NCBI GenBank assembly: GCA_031276865.1 | Contig: JAISMF010000040.1 | Coordinates: 1 to 64,000 of the forward strand | Reading direction: 5' to 3' | DNA: 64,000 nt | From: Deltaproteobacteria bacterium | Lineage (GTDB): Bacteria > Desulfobacterota > Desulfarculia > Adiutricales > Adiutricaceae | Shown: piece after piece, positions 37,855-44,895 of the stretch | Layout: each line of letters begins with the position of its first letter | Position numbering within the stretch: the stretch's first letter is position 1 | Program-made: the position numbers and the translations under genes | The notes under the pieces: generated by a model | The model's database searches: none | What the model saw: the letters and a program-made list of their open reading frames with translations, nothing else | What the model was told of the DNA's origin: nothing

Positions 37855-38082
37855 TCAGCAAATTCTTTGAAGAGTTGAGCCAGTATTTAGGACGCTAGTG
37901 AATAAAAATGTATCATTATCTTGTATTTTTTCATATAACAATTGATATAATTCCTCAAATTCATTAATAGTGATAAAATTAGATATATTTTTAATTCTTT
38001 CAGAAATATTATTAATAAAAAATAGATATTCGTCTCTATTTTTTTGTAATTCATCTTCTATTAACTCTTCATATAGTTGCAT
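37855..38082 (-). CDS. Small hypothetical acidic protein
   Basis: 75 codons encoding a helical, charged protein (MQLYEELIEDELQKNRDEYL, later INEFEELYQLLYEKIQDNDT). GAGGG seven bases before the ATG supports translation. No family is recognised. The size and charge would fit an antitoxin- or immunity-like protein, but nothing in the context confirms this. The nearest gene, at 38282, is divergent. Confidence 0.45.
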   Translation of the reverse strand: MQLYEELIEDELQKNRDEYLFFINNISERIKNISNFITINEFEELYQLLYEKIQDNDTFLFTSVLNTGSTLQRIC

Positions 38083-38281
38083 TGCTCGCCCTCATAAATC
38101 CAAGGTTACTCTTTTAAACCTAACTTTGGGACGAGATTACTTTAGCACATTTCCTCGATAATTCCTACAAAAAATCCTTGCATCCTTCAGCCCACCGCGG
38201 ATTGACAGCGAGTCCTTTTTGATATAAATTTAATGAAGCCGCCCTGACGGATAAAATGGCTAGGCGTTGAAGAGGTGTTAA

Positions 38282-38959
38282 ATGACTGAAAAAATTGATC
38301 AGGAAAATTCCAATCTAATTGAATACAGGGACATCGTAATTTCAGAATTTGAAAACAACGATCCCGTCAACCTTAAAAAAAAGAAAGATATAAATTCTCC
38401 ATTTTTCAGTACATATATTCTTGCGGGGTTTCCATACATCCACAGGCCGGTTCCGGAAACATCACCGACTAGATATCTTGGTGGACATTTGGCGCTAAAC
38501 GTGGTTTCTCCATCCATTGAAACCATAGGAGAAGCGTATGCGCTTGACTATTTTTATTGTTTCGCCGATGATCCCGTGCCTTTAATGACATGGGGAGAAG
38601 GAGATGATAAATCTAGGAACACTCTTCACATTTTTAGAGACTATGGAATTTACAACTGCGCCGATATTTTAACAGATTTAGGATTCGAACACGATTTCGA
38701 AACGGTGTACTGCGCCAATCATTTTAGAGCTATTACAGATTTGGTGTATCAGGAAATTTTTATACGAAACATGGATAGCCATGATTATTCATTTACCACC
38801 CAATGGCTTATAGCGGAATGCATTATGGATGTAGGTAAATCCGAAGAACTCCTCAAAATTATACAAAAAATTGATAATTTTCTGCCGGATGGTAAAAAAC
38901 ATCTTCTACGTAAATGGATCGAGAGGGAACGTTTTTTAATAATGAACGGAACTTATTAA
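38282..38959 (+). CDS. Hypothetical protein
   Basis: 225 residues, soluble, with no signal peptide. AGAGG six bases upstream of the ATG gives a good start. Distinctive stretches are FFSTYILAGFPYIHRPVPET (about 41-60) and a C-terminal helical half (FIRNMDSHDYSFTTQWLIAE). I recognise no family. It stands alone in the AT-rich island, codon use is AT-rich, and the frame is intact, so it is probably a recently acquired accessory gene. Function unknown. Confidence 0.6.
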   Translation: MTEKIDQENSNLIEYRDIVISEFENNDPVNLKKKKDINSPFFSTYILAGFPYIHRPVPETSPTRYLGGHLALNVVSPSIETIGEAYALDYFYCFADDPVPLMTWGEGDDKSRNTLHIFRDYGIYNCADILTDLGFEHDFETVYCANHFRAITDLVYQEIFIRNMDSHDYSFTTQWLIAECIMDVGKSEELLKIIQKIDNFLPDGKKHLLRKWIERERFLIMNGTY

Positions 38960-39268
38960 TTTAGCTTATCCAAGAAATTTCCGCTTTATTTATTATTCAA
39001 ATGTATATTATTCTATATAAATAATTACTGATACTTCGTAAATAGATTAAAATTTTTTATTATTAAAGAATATTATAGTTATTTAACAATTGAATTTTTA
39101 TTTTTCAGTGACATAAAAAATATATTTTTTTACTGGCTTTATTTAGGTGCAATAATTATTTAAGTTGCTGCAATGTCAAGTACGTAAGAAAAATTGCTTG
39201 ACACTAGTGTCCTAAATAAATTTCTGGTGTCCATCCTATAACAAAATATAGTTAAAAAGTTTTCTCAT
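38960..39268. other. AT-rich intergenic stretch with a palindrome
   Basis: Very AT-rich with no gene. The perfect 12-bp palindrome GACACTAGTGTC lies at 39200-39211 and could be an operator-like site or chance. Confidence 0.4.
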
Positions 39269-39360
39269 TATTACTCCGGCGGATAAATATTAGAAACAGC
39301 CAAGGATGAGGCCAGGGACATTGACCGACATTATTCTAACTTTTTTCCGCCGGGGTAATA
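39269..39360 (-). repeat. Inverted-repeat element, copy E (subfamily II, inverted)
   Basis: 92 bp from TATTACTCCGGCGGATAAAT to TTTTTTCCGCCGGGGTAATA. Its interior TTAGAAACAGCCAAG...GATTCTAAC-type sequence matches the reverse complement of copy D. It lies 237 bases upstream of the AbiEii-like gene and pairs with copy F. Confidence 0.85.
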
Positions 39361-39597
39361 TCACTAAATAGTGGGTGGTTAGATAAATTACCGTAGAATT
39401 TTTAAAAATGGTGTTTCAAAGCATTTTTGGGACTGGTTGTCTGAAAGCTCGGATATATGCGTGTTTCAGCTTAAGCTCTGACAAGCTATCCACAGTGATT
39501 GCTTGTTAATATAAAATTACAGATATTGATATTTCAAGACATAACCCAACATTAATATATCTTAATCTCAACAATCATATTTTTTGGGCAATAAATT

Positions 39598-40437
39598 ATG
39601 GAAATAGTCATAAAATTATCTCCTGTTCATCACGATACATGGCGTAATATGTTAGATTATATTGCTAAAAAAATGACTGCATCCTATGAAGATAAATTTA
39701 TTTTAAAAGGCGGCACAGCTTTAATGCTGGGTTATAATCTTCCAAGAATTTCCATTGATTTAGATTATGACACACTTACTGAAATAAACATTTCAGATAT
39801 TTTGTCTTACCATTTGCAAAATTTTATAAAAACTTATTTCAAAATTAATCAAGAAATATCAACTTACGTTACTATTGGTACTTCACCTATTTCTAACAGA
39901 TATAGAGTTCATACTCGTTGCACCGATAAAACATTAAAAATAGACAGTACCGCACTTCGTATTGATGTTTCAAGACGTAGTTTTGTAAAAAATTATGTAA
40001 ATGATGGATGTTACCAAAATAAAATATATATGTACAATTTGCCAAGAACCATTGATTTAAAACTCAACGCAATAACAAATTTATATTTTGGATCCTCAAG
40101 AGAAGAAATTCGTGATTATTTTGATGCGGAATACATCTTCCGTACATACATTGATGCAGTATCGATACCTCAAATAACCGCTTTTAAAAATTTGCTGGAT
40201 AGTAAAAATAAAACTAGGTTAATCGAGAAATTCGAAGCAGAATCAATGCGTGGCGACAATATTCATATTTTTAAAGAGGTAAATATAAAACAATTAATAG
40301 ATAATTTATACCGCAACGTGGAAACTGCATATTTAAAAATTGACAATACTATAACAAAAAAGAAAGTCGATGAACTTCCAGCTGGACTTTCCTCAGACGA
40401 TTCTCCCAACGGAGATCCACCAAAACCTAGAATGTGA
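39598..40437 (+). CDS. AbiEii/AbiGii-family nucleotidyltransferase toxin-like protein
   Basis: 279 residues. The N-terminal third has the signature of the AbiEii nucleotidyltransferase family (PF08843): FILKGGTALMLGYNLPRISIDLDYD-type sequence (about 34-58), where GG-T-L and the D-x-D pair are the nucleotide and metal site. Later, DLKLNAITN and EIRDYFDAEYIF match the K..AI..R.K.RDYFD region. In known AbiE systems this protein is the toxin, nucleotidylating tRNA, with a cognate AbiEi antitoxin encoded just upstream. No such antitoxin frame is present within 900 bases here. A Pro/Ser/Asp-rich tail (about 260-279) is extra. It is very AT-rich and bracketed by elements E and F. The start ATG has only a weak upstream GGGC. 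Confidence 0.85.
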   Translation: MEIVIKLSPVHHDTWRNMLDYIAKKMTASYEDKFILKGGTALMLGYNLPRISIDLDYDTLTEINISDILSYHLQNFIKTYFKINQEISTYVTIGTSPISNRYRVHTRCTDKTLKIDSTALRIDVSRRSFVKNYVNDGCYQNKIYMYNLPRTIDLKLNAITNLYFGSSREEIRDYFDAEYIFRTYIDAVSIPQITAFKNLLDSKNKTRLIEKFEAESMRGDNIHIFKEVNIKQLIDNLYRNVETAYLKIDNTITKKKVDELPAGLSSDDSPNGDPPKPRM

Positions 40438-40493
40438 CAGAATAACGAAGACATAGTCGAGTATCTAAAAAATAGCTATTACCTTGGGGCGGG

Positions 40494-40560
40494 ATAGGGA
40501 GCGCCCTCACGGGTACCTCCTTCCACAGATCCCAGCGAGCGCAATTAACGCACTGGGCTC
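40494..40560 (-). ncRNA. Group II intron domains V and VI (remnant)
   Basis: On the minus strand 40560-40528 folds as a group II domain V. It begins GAGCCCAGTGCG, has a TTAA loop and returns TGCG-C-TCG-CTGGGATC with the characteristic two-base bulge. After a short linker, GGAGGTACCC-GTGA-GGGCGCTCC forms a domain VI-like hairpin with an unpaired A as candidate branch point. The 3' splice site would be near 40494, after CTAT. The 5' part of the intron is missing. Confidence 0.65.
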
Positions 40561-40802
40561 TTCTTTGAATATTTGGCGTCAAACATCTCTCCAGGATAGG
40601 GATGCATAGCTTTGGGTATAGGGATTAGTCGCCACCACTTATCAATGAATTGTCTCCAAGTCATCTTTCTCCGCTGGCATCTTCTGCAGATGGTTCTAAA
40701 CCAAGTTCTGCCAAGTTGATAACTGAAAGAGCTCAGCACCTTGAGATTGTCATGAATATCAAAGTAGTTATTGTATCCAGTAACGACACTATCTAACCAC
40801 TA
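40545..40802 (-). pseudogene. C-terminal fragment of a group II intron reverse transcriptase/maturase
   Basis: The minus-strand frame reads WLDSVVTGYNNYFDIHDNLK, then LSSFSYQLGRTWFRTICRRC, QRRKMTWRQF, and LIPIPKAMHPYP. This is the conserved end of group II intron-encoded maturases (thumb/maturase region with LxRR.SQR...W, followed by LP.P...HPYP). An in-frame TAG lies immediately upstream at about 40803-40805 and the catalytic RT part is absent. The stop codon lies in the domain V sequence downstream. The truncated end is about 35 bases from inverted-repeat element F, so the element or an associated deletion probably removed the rest. Confidence 0.7.
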
Positions 40803-40840
40803 GCTACGTCTTAATCATGGAAGTTCCTCCCTTCCTACGC

Positions 40841-40931
40841 TATTACCCAGGCGGATAAAAGCTAGAACTGTAAAATGAAGTTGTTACCTTGAATACATGT
40901 TTTTTTCCAATATTTAACCGCAGAGGTGATA
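40841..40931 (-). repeat. Inverted-repeat element, copy F (subfamily I, inverted)
   Basis: 91 bp from TATTACCCAGGCGGATAAAA to ACCGCAGAGGTGATA. It is nearly identical to the reverse complement of copy C, including AAATGAAGTTGTT and CCTTGAATACATG. It is the right-hand partner of copy E and abuts the group II intron remnant. Confidence 0.88.
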
Positions 40932-41123
40932 GAAAGCGTTTTCGTCTTGGCCGCCATGAGGAAAAATTGATATAAGTTTAAACCAAATCGTTCCCGCTCC
41001 GGTAAATGTTCCAACGCGCGCGCCTTTCTTGGCGAAGCGCGAATAAAGCTGTAAAAACCGATTGGAAAAAACGAAATGAAGGGATGGTTTTTATCGAAGC
41101 TTCCTTTTAAAACTTTTCCCCGT
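40932..41123. other. Short stretch at the right edge of the AT-rich island
   Basis: No gene. Composition returns to the GC-rich background at about 40990. Confidence 0.4.
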
Positions 41124-41170
41124 CAAAAAAAAAACCGCGCCGTTGGCGTCTTTAAGCCAGCCCGGCGCGG
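41124..41170 (-). terminator. Rho-independent terminator of the bactofilin gene
   Basis: On the minus strand CCGCGCCG and CGGCGCGG form an 8-bp stem, extended internally by GGC/GCC, followed directly by a run of ten T. It lies about 75 bases past the bactofilin stop codon. Confidence 0.85.
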
Positions 41171-41243
41171 GTCGTACGCATCGATTGTAGTGTAAAAAGT
41201 CTTCCCGAAAATAAGGAAGCCGTCCGGCCAACTCGCTGGCCAA

Positions 41244-41840
41244 TCAGGTGGTGGAGTCGTTCAGAACGTTCAGCTGGGGATTCACGGTCTTTTTTTGCAC
41301 GGAGAAATTCGCGTCCTGCTCGGAGCCTCCCCCGCTTAGAACGGAGGCGGCCGTCTCGCCGGAGGGGAGCTTCCTCGGCTTTTCCTCTTTTACGGCCTTT
41401 TTCCGACTCTTCTTATCCTCGGGCTCTTCCTCCGGCCTTTCAATGTTCGTCATCTCGCTTTGGATCCGCTCGGTGAGCTCCACCCTCTCCTCGTCCGTGA
41501 AGAGGTGGCTGTTTCCCTCGTGCACGGCGCCCGGAACTATGCTCAGGCTGTGATAGTTGATGTTGCCCTTGACCACGGCGGTCTGGTTGAGGTGCACCTC
41601 GCCGGTGGCGTAGATGTTGCCCAAGACGGAGCCGCTCACCACCAGGTTCTCCACGTAGACGTCGCCCTCGATCACGGCGCTCGTGCCGGTGACCAGCATG
41701 CCTTTGGCGACTATCGCCCCCTTGAGCCTGCCGTCGATGTTTAAAAGGCCGGTGAACCTCAAGGATCCTTCTATTTCCACGTTGCTGGAAAAAAACGCGT
41801 TCCAGAGCTGCTTATCCGCTTTTCTGCTTAAACCGAACAT
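41244..41840 (-). CDS. Bactofilin
   Basis: 198 residues. The central part (about 20-115) is a bactofilin (DUF583) beta-helix: VEIEGSLRFTGLLNIDGRLK, then GTSAVIEGDVYVENLVVSGS and HLNQTAVVKGNINYHSLSI, with hydrophobic residues at regular spacing. Bactofilins polymerise into cytoskeletal filaments that place cell-wall or morphogenesis proteins. The C-terminal 80 residues are charged, low-complexity and variable in the family. It forms a single-gene unit with its own intrinsic terminator. The ATG is followed by the usual hydrophobic FGL start; upstream signals are weak. Confidence 0.9.
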   Translation of the reverse strand: MFGLSRKADKQLWNAFFSSNVEIEGSLRFTGLLNIDGRLKGAIVAKGMLVTGTSAVIEGDVYVENLVVSGSVLGNIYATGEVHLNQTAVVKGNINYHSLSIVPGAVHEGNSHLFTDEERVELTERIQSEMTNIERPEEEPEDKKSRKKAVKEEKPRKLPSGETAASVLSGGGSEQDANFSVQKKTVNPQLNVLNDSTT

Positions 41841-42445
41841 TATAAAAAGCCTTTGATGACAGATTGTCCGGGGTGGCCGGTGATAACGGCGTCCCGGGGA
41901 ATGACGGGCCGCGGGGGGGATCCCCCCGGCCGGAAAAGTCCCGCCCCTCTAAAAAACGGCGGAAGCTTCGTTTCCGGCACCCACCATAGTCTTTTTTTCC
42001 CCGCCGCGCCACCGCCGGAGGGGGGCCCGGTAAAAAAAGCTCCGCCGCTTGGACGCGCCGCTTTCCGGAAACGCTTCGGACGCTCCCTCGGAAAGGAGCG
42101 AAAAAAACGCTCCCTCGCCTCGGGGCGCTTTGGAAGCTCCGGCGGCGGATCCCTGGCGCGGCGGGCGCTCCCGTTTTAGAGCGGAGGGCGTCCCGGGGCC
42201 CCGCGGGCGGAAAAACGCCCGCGGGACTCCCCTTCATCGGGTCTTCCGCGGTTTTCAGAATGAAATTGTGCGGGGGGGATTGATTCGTAACCTAAAAAGA
42301 TCGACCGGATGGGTTCGTCTCCGGGGGCGGCGGGAGGCCGCCCCCGGAGGAGATCCCGAGCCCGCCGGAAAAGGATTCGGGGAATTCGGGGAGGGCTCCT
42401 GGAAGGGGGCTTTCCCGAACCTTCAGGCTCCGGCGGAAAGGAAAG
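41841..42445. other. GC-rich stretch without a supported gene
   Basis: Open frames here are composition-driven (Arg/Pro/Gly-rich) and have no start signals. CGGGCGG/CCGCCCG-type inverted pairs occur, but none forms a convincing terminator. Confidence 0.4.
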
Positions 42446-42643
42446 CTAGATGCTGAGGCCCAGCTTGGCGGCGAAGGCCTTGGGGTCGAAGGGGGCCTTG
42501 CACTCGTAGCAGTGGGCCTGATTGCGGAGCTCGTTTACGCTGAAAAACTCCAGCTCCTTGCCGCAGGCGGGGCACGGACCGGTGATGAGCCGGGTCTCCT
42601 CCTGCATGCACTCGGGTTTGGATTCGACTTCGGTTATCGACAT
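42446..42643 (-). CDS. Small zinc-ribbon protein
   Basis: 65 residues with two cysteine pairs, CPAC at about 24-27 and CYEC at about 45-48, the spacing of a zinc ribbon or rubredoxin-like knuckle. The end DPKAFAAKLGLSI is conserved-looking but not recognised. GGAGGT eight bases before the ATG is a strong ribosome binding site. It is divergent from the Sua5-like gene. Function is unknown; binding of zinc by the four cysteines is inferred. Confidence 0.7.
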   Translation of the reverse strand: MSITEVESKPECMQEETRLITGPCPACGKELEFFSVNELRNQAHCYECKAPFDPKAFAAKLGLSI

Positions 42644-42832
42644 GCGGACACCTCCATAATCGTTCTAATTTTAGAAAATTGAATTAGCCGAAAGCGCCGC
42701 GACTTTCGGCGTTCCCCGCCGGGGAAGGCCTTCAAACGCGGCTGGCGGATGATTTCGATTTTAAGGCTTCCGTTGGCCGCGCTGGAAGAAAACGGCGCCG
42801 CCCGGAACATTCATGATGCATCTTTTCCCTAG
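42644..42832. other. Divergent intergenic region
   Basis: It holds no gene. The promoter at 42833-42861 serves the plus strand. Confidence 0.35.
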
Positions 42833-42861
42833 TTGAGTCAAGACTCTTTTTTTGCTAATAT
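42833..42861 (+). promoter_or_regulatory. Sigma-70-type promoter upstream of the Sua5-like gene
   Basis: TTGAGT (42833-42838), exactly 17 bases, then TAATAT (42856-42861), four and five matches of six to consensus. The predicted leader is about 205 bases. It probably drives the Sua5-like and DedA genes. Confidence 0.6.
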
Positions 42862-43074
42862 GCGCAGAGTCCGCCGGAGGGAGCGAGAGAGCCTTTTACG
42901 GGGGGAAAGCCACCCGGCCCGTCCGTCTTTTCCAAAACTGGCGCCGGGGGGGCTCCGCCTCCCGCCGGAAGAGCCCCCCTAAGGCTTTTCCGGAAAAAGG
43001 GCCCGGCCGGGAACCGACCCTTTTCGCGGGAAGGACGCCGGTCGCCCGCGGGAAGACGGGCGCGGAGCGGGAGC

Positions 43075-43803
43075 TTGACGAAAATTCTAAAAATAGACCC
43101 GGAGAATTTCACCCTCAAGGAACTGCGGCCGGCCGCGGCCGCCCTCCTCGAAGGGGGCGTGGTCGCGGCGGCCACCGAGTCCTTCTACGCCCTCCTGGTC
43201 ATGGCCGACCACCCCCCGGCTTTGGAGAAGCTCTTTTTCCTGAAATTCGGCCGGGAGCCGGGCTACAGCTGGAACGGCGGGGACGTCACGGCGGCCGGCG
43301 CGGCCGCCGCCGGCGAGAACGCCTTCCTCCTCCTTTTAGACTCCCGGGAAAGGGTCAAGGCCTACGCGCGGGAGATCCCCCGGGAGGCGGAGCGGCTCAT
43401 GGACCTCCACTGGCCCGGGCTCCTCACCCTGGTCTTCCAGGCCCAGGGCGGGCTGCATCCGGCCATCCTGGGCGGGGGCAAATCCTCGGTGGCCTTGCGG
43501 GTGGACCGTTTTCCGGTGCCGGGGGCGCTCTCCCGCATGACCGACAGGGGGGTGACGGGCACCTCGGCCAACCCCCACGGCTCCCCCCCCGCGGTTTGCG
43601 CGGGGGAGGTTTTGGAATACTTCCGCGGGAGGCTGGACATGGTGGTGGACACGGACAAAGGCCCCAAGGACCCGCCTTCGGCCGCGGATCACCGGCCCTC
43701 CACCATCCTGGACGTGAGCCGGCGGCCCTTCTCCGTTTTAAGGGAGGGCGCCGTGAACGGGAAAGAAGTCCTCAAGGCCCTGTCTTTTCCGCCAAAAAGT
43801 TAG
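43075..43803 (+). CDS. Sua5/YciO/YrdC family protein (threonylcarbamoyl-AMP synthase-like)
   Basis: 242 residues with the YrdC fold: PAAAALLEGGVVAAATESFY (about 19-38), HWPGLLTLVF (about 115-124), SVALRVDRFPVPGALSRMTD (about 140-159) and GTSANPHGSPP (about 163-173). The family makes threonylcarbamoyl-AMP for the tRNA t6A modification; YciO-type members have less clear roles. The usual PT.T.Y motif is ATESFY here, so the activity is likely but not certain. The start is TTG 43075 with GGGAGC close by. It is followed after seven bases by the DedA gene. Confidence 0.82.
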   Translation: MTKILKIDPENFTLKELRPAAAALLEGGVVAAATESFYALLVMADHPPALEKLFFLKFGREPGYSWNGGDVTAAGAAAAGENAFLLLLDSRERVKAYAREIPREAERLMDLHWPGLLTLVFQAQGGLHPAILGGGKSSVALRVDRFPVPGALSRMTDRGVTGTSANPHGSPPAVCAGEVLEYFRGRLDMVVDTDKGPKDPPSAADHRPSTILDVSRRPFSVLREGAVNGKEVLKALSFPPKS

Positions 43804-43810
43804 GAGACGC

Positions 43811-44590
43811 ATGGAAAACGACCCCGGGCTTCTATCCAGGGGGATATTCTCCCTCGTGGACTTCATCCTCCATATCGACAAGCATCTGGACGCTCTGGTC
43901 GCGGCCTACGGCTGGCAGACGCACCTCATCCTCTTCCTCATAGTGTTCTGGGAGACCGGGGTGGTGATCTGCCCCTTCCTTCCCGGAGACTCCCTTCTCT
44001 TCGCGGCCGGAGCCATCGCCTCCAGGGCGGGCTCGCCTTTGTCGCTCCCCACCCTCCTCCTCTTGGTGGCCCTGGCCGCCTTTCTGGGGGACACCTTGAA
44101 CTACTGGGTGGGGCGCTGGCTGGGCCCGGCGGTCTTGAAACGCGACGGAAAGATCCTGAAAAAGAAGTACCTGGACAAGACCAGGGACTTCTACGACCGC
44201 TACGGCGCCAAAACCATCGTCCTCGCCCGCTTCGTCCCCATCGTGCGCACCTTCGCGCCCTTCGTGGCGGGGGTGGGCGCCATGCGCTATCCGAAGTTCC
44301 TCTTCTACAACCTCGCGGGCGGCATCCTCTGGACCGTGCTTTTGACCTGCGCGGGCTACCTCTTCGCCGGACTCCCCCTGGTGCGGGACAACTTCACCGC
44401 CGTCATCCTGGTGATCATCCTCATATCCGTCCTCCCCATGGTGGTGGAGTACCTGCGGGCGAGGCGTAAAAGCGCCGAAAGCCGGAAAACGTCCCTCCGG
44501 GATCCATCCGCAGGGACGCTTTCGGACCAGGACCCCTCCGCCTTGAACGCTCCGGCTCCGGAAAGCCCGCGGGGCCCGGAAGGCGCCTGA
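43811..44590 (+). CDS. DedA-family membrane protein
   Basis: 259 residues. The DedA (SNARE-associated) core is complete: ETGVVICPFLPGDSLLFAAG (about 49-68), the conserved FYDRYGAKTIVLARFVPIVR (about 128-147), and APFVAGVGAMRY (about 150-161). About five membrane segments place it in the inner membrane. DedA proteins are proton-dependent flippases or transporters for undecaprenyl phosphate or phospholipids. AGGAG four bases before the ATG supports the start. A charged cytoplasmic tail (about 217-259) has no family match. A double hairpin follows at 44682-44718. Confidence 0.88.
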   Translation: MENDPGLLSRGIFSLVDFILHIDKHLDALVAAYGWQTHLILFLIVFWETGVVICPFLPGDSLLFAAGAIASRAGSPLSLPTLLLLVALAAFLGDTLNYWVGRWLGPAVLKRDGKILKKKYLDKTRDFYDRYGAKTIVLARFVPIVRTFAPFVAGVGAMRYPKFLFYNLAGGILWTVLLTCAGYLFAGLPLVRDNFTAVILVIILISVLPMVVEYLRARRKSAESRKTSLRDPSAGTLSDQDPSALNAPAPESPRGPEGA

Positions 44591-44895
44591 AGGCGGGCCG
44601 GGGGAAGGGAACCGAAACCGCCCCCCGCGAAAGCGGCCCCGACCCCGCCAAATTCGCGGCCGGATTGATTTATCGGCCTGGCGCCGCCCCCCGCGGGGCG
44701 GCGGGCTTTAAAAAGCCCGAAGGGCGCGACGGGCGAAGGGACGCGAAAGGACGCGGGCGAAATGGGGAACGGGGAGGCGCGGAAGAGTCTCGACCGAAGG
44801 AAGCGGATGAGCGGAGACGCCTGAAACGCTAAAAACAGGCGAAACTTAAAAGCGAGGAAAGGACGAACGCCGAAAGCGGCGAAATCGGGACCATC
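44591..44895. other. GC-rich gap between DedA and ileS
   Basis: It contains the hairpins at 44682-44718. Otherwise there is no gene and no recognisable T-box or other riboswitch for ileS. Confidence 0.4.
44682..44718 (+). terminator. Double hairpin downstream of the DedA gene
   Basis: CGCCGCCCC/GGGGCGGCG (9 bp, 44682-44703) is followed at once by GGGCTTT/AAAGCCC (7 bp, 44703-44718). There is no T-run, so it is a candidate rather than a typical terminator. Confidence 0.4.

Noticed and set aside
333-40931. The inverted-repeat elements as integron attC sites
   Set aside because: attC sites need GTTRRRY/RYYYAAC core ends and follow each cassette once; these have TATTACC ends, lie on both sides of the cargo, and no integron integrase is present.
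44591-44895. T-box riboswitch upstream of ileS
   Set aside because: No T-box core sequence or terminator/antiterminator pair is present; only GC hairpins with no T-run.
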